In this document: positions 6,008 through 6,835 of the stretch, piece by piece
How the letters are laid out: each line of letters starts with the position of its first letter
Numbering within the stretch: position 1 is the first letter of the stretch
Origin: DATDRS01 sp035291605
GTDB taxonomy: Bacteria; Chloroflexota; Anaerolineae; Anaerolineales; UBA6663
Direction: 5' to 3'
Length of the DNA: 6,835 nt
NCBI GenBank assembly: GCA_035291605.1
Contig: DATDRS010000117.1
Span: 1-6,835, forward strand
Position numbers and translations under genes: made by a program
The notes under the pieces: model-generated
What the model was told of the DNA's origin: nothing
Database searches by the model: none
What the model saw: the letters and a program-made list of their open reading frames with translations, nothing else

Positions 6008-6835
6008 ATGCCCACCGACATCCACGAGCAAATTGAGCGCCGCCGCCAGCGCGCGCTGGAAGAAATCACCAAAGTCGTCAATCAAGGCATGCACCCGGTC
6101 TTCAGCACCTTTGCAGTCTCCTCCAAATCCGGGCAGACCTACCGAGTGGAGGTGCGCTCGCTCGACGAGTTGCAGAACACCTGCACCTGCGCCGATTACA
6201 AGTCCAACCTGATCGGCACGTGCAAGCACATCGAGGGCGTGCTGCTCTATCTCAAAGAGAAATACAAAGACCGGCTGGCGGCGCTGGCGAAGAAGCGCCC
6301 GGCGGGCACACAGGTTTATCTGCATTACGGCGAGGAAATCACGGTGCGCGTCGGCCTGCCACTGCCGCGCGTCCCGGCCGTGCACACCCTGCTCGCGCGC
6401 TACTTCGGGCCGGACGGGGTGCTCATCGGCTCGCCCCTGCAAAACCTCCCAGCGCTGTTCGCCGCCCTCGAGTCGCTCCCGCCCCGCGCGCGCAAACTGG
6501 TGCGCGTAGCCGAAGCCGTGCGCGAACATCTCGAATTGCTGCAAGACCGCGAGGCTGTGCAACAGCAGAAGGATTGGTTCCTGGAGCAAGTGAAATCGGG
6601 CCACCGAACCTTTGACGTGCTGGCGACGAAACTGTACCCGTACCAGGAGCAGGGCGCGATGCACCTGGCCTTCGGGCGGCGCGCGATGCTCGCAGACGAC
6701 ATGGGCCTCGGCAAGACCGTGCAGGCCATCGCCGCCGCCGCCCTGCTCAAAGAACTGCGCGGCATCGAGCGCGTGCTGGTCATCACCCCGGCCTCGCTCA
6801 AGCACCAGTGGGCGCGCGAGATTCGGCGCTTCACC
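6008..6835 (+). CDS. SWIM zinc-finger SNF2-family DEAD/DEAH-like helicase (3'-truncated by window)
   Basis: The frame is open from the ATG at 6008 to the window end, giving 276 residues of a much longer protein (family members are often 900 residues or more). A SWIM zinc finger lies near the N-terminus: Cys59-x-Cys61-x10-Cys72-x-His74 (CTCADYKSNLIGTCKHIEGV). After a linker region comes the start of the SNF2 ATPase: YPYQEQGAMHLAF, then Walker A ADDMGLGKT with Lys236, then motif Ia LVITPASLKHQW. Such bacterial proteins are ATP-driven DNA translocases thought to remodel protein-DNA complexes during transcription or repair. GGAG at 5994-5997 serves as Shine-Dalgarno. The gene has its own promoter candidate and follows a strong terminator, so it is a separate unit from the genes before it. 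The DEAH box and helicase C-terminal lobe lie beyond the window. Confidence 0.93.
   Translation, partial: MPTDIHEQIERRRQRALEEITKVVNQGMHPVFSTFAVSSKSGQTYRVEVRSLDELQNTCTCADYKSNLIGTCKHIEGVLLYLKEKYKDRLAALAKKRPAGTQVYLHYGEEITVRVGLPLPRVPAVHTLLARYFGPDGVLIGSPLQNLPALFAALESLPPRARKLVRVAEAVREHLELLQDREAVQQQKDWFLEQVKSGHRTFDVLATKLYPYQEQGAMHLAFGRRAMLADDMGLGKTVQAIAAAALLKELRGIERVLVITPASLKHQWAREIRRFT

Noticed and set aside
5705..6805. Long open frame on the - strand (366 codons)
   Set aside because: It is antisense to the SWIM/SNF2 helicase frame, which has clear motifs (zinc finger, Walker A). The antisense translation shows no recognisable family.
1..6835. CRISPR arrays, tRNA or rRNA genes, insertion sequences, transposase remnants
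   Set aside because: I saw no regularly spaced repeats, no cloverleaf or rRNA signatures, and no transposase motifs or terminal inverted repeats with target duplications.

Overview
The window is GC-rich, densely coded and carries all of its genes on the + strand. It looks like chromosomal DNA from a bacterium, most likely a member of the Chloroflexota (Anaerolineae-like). This taxonomic reading is an inference from three things: a compact archaeal-type HMG-CoA synthase / thiolase / DUF35 gene set in an otherwise bacterial setting, an alanine- and glutamine-rich HlyD-type adaptor with repeated coiled-coil segments, and a SWIM-SNF2 helicase. No marker gene here fixes the phylum.

Layout: (1) positions 1-1206 hold the 3' part of a membrane-fusion (HlyD/RND adaptor) protein that begins before the window. 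(2) A short gap with an extended -10 promoter candidate leads to an archaeal-type HMG-CoA synthase (1297-2376). (3) A 192-bp gap with two strong hairpins precedes an unrecognised membrane-anchored, internally duplicated protein (2569-3792). (4) A thiolase-superfamily protein (3855-5000) and a zinc-ribbon/OB-fold DUF35 protein (5112-5513) follow, closed by a clear Rho-independent terminator (5557-5600). (5) A roughly 400-bp non-coding stretch contains a good sigma70-type promoter. (6) The 5' part of a SWIM zinc-finger SNF2 helicase (6008 onward) runs off the window end.

How the genes work together: in archaea, thiolase, HMG-CoA synthase and a DUF35 protein form one complex that makes HMG-CoA from acetyl-CoA and passes acetoacetyl-CoA between the active sites. 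That is the entry to the mevalonate (isoprenoid) pathway. All three partners are encoded here in the same order, but an unrelated extracytoplasmic-protein gene sits between the first and second.

The main discovery is that the thiolase-like partner has lost its catalytic residues. The nucleophilic Cys position is Gly83, the two active-site His positions are Phe279 and Asn328, and the protein contains no cysteine at all. Its reading frame and overall fold motifs are intact. The HMG-CoA synthase keeps its Glu/Cys/His triad and the DUF35 protein keeps its four zinc cysteines. The module therefore looks like an HMG-CoA synthase complex with a pseudo-thiolase subunit, with acetoacetyl-CoA supplied from elsewhere.
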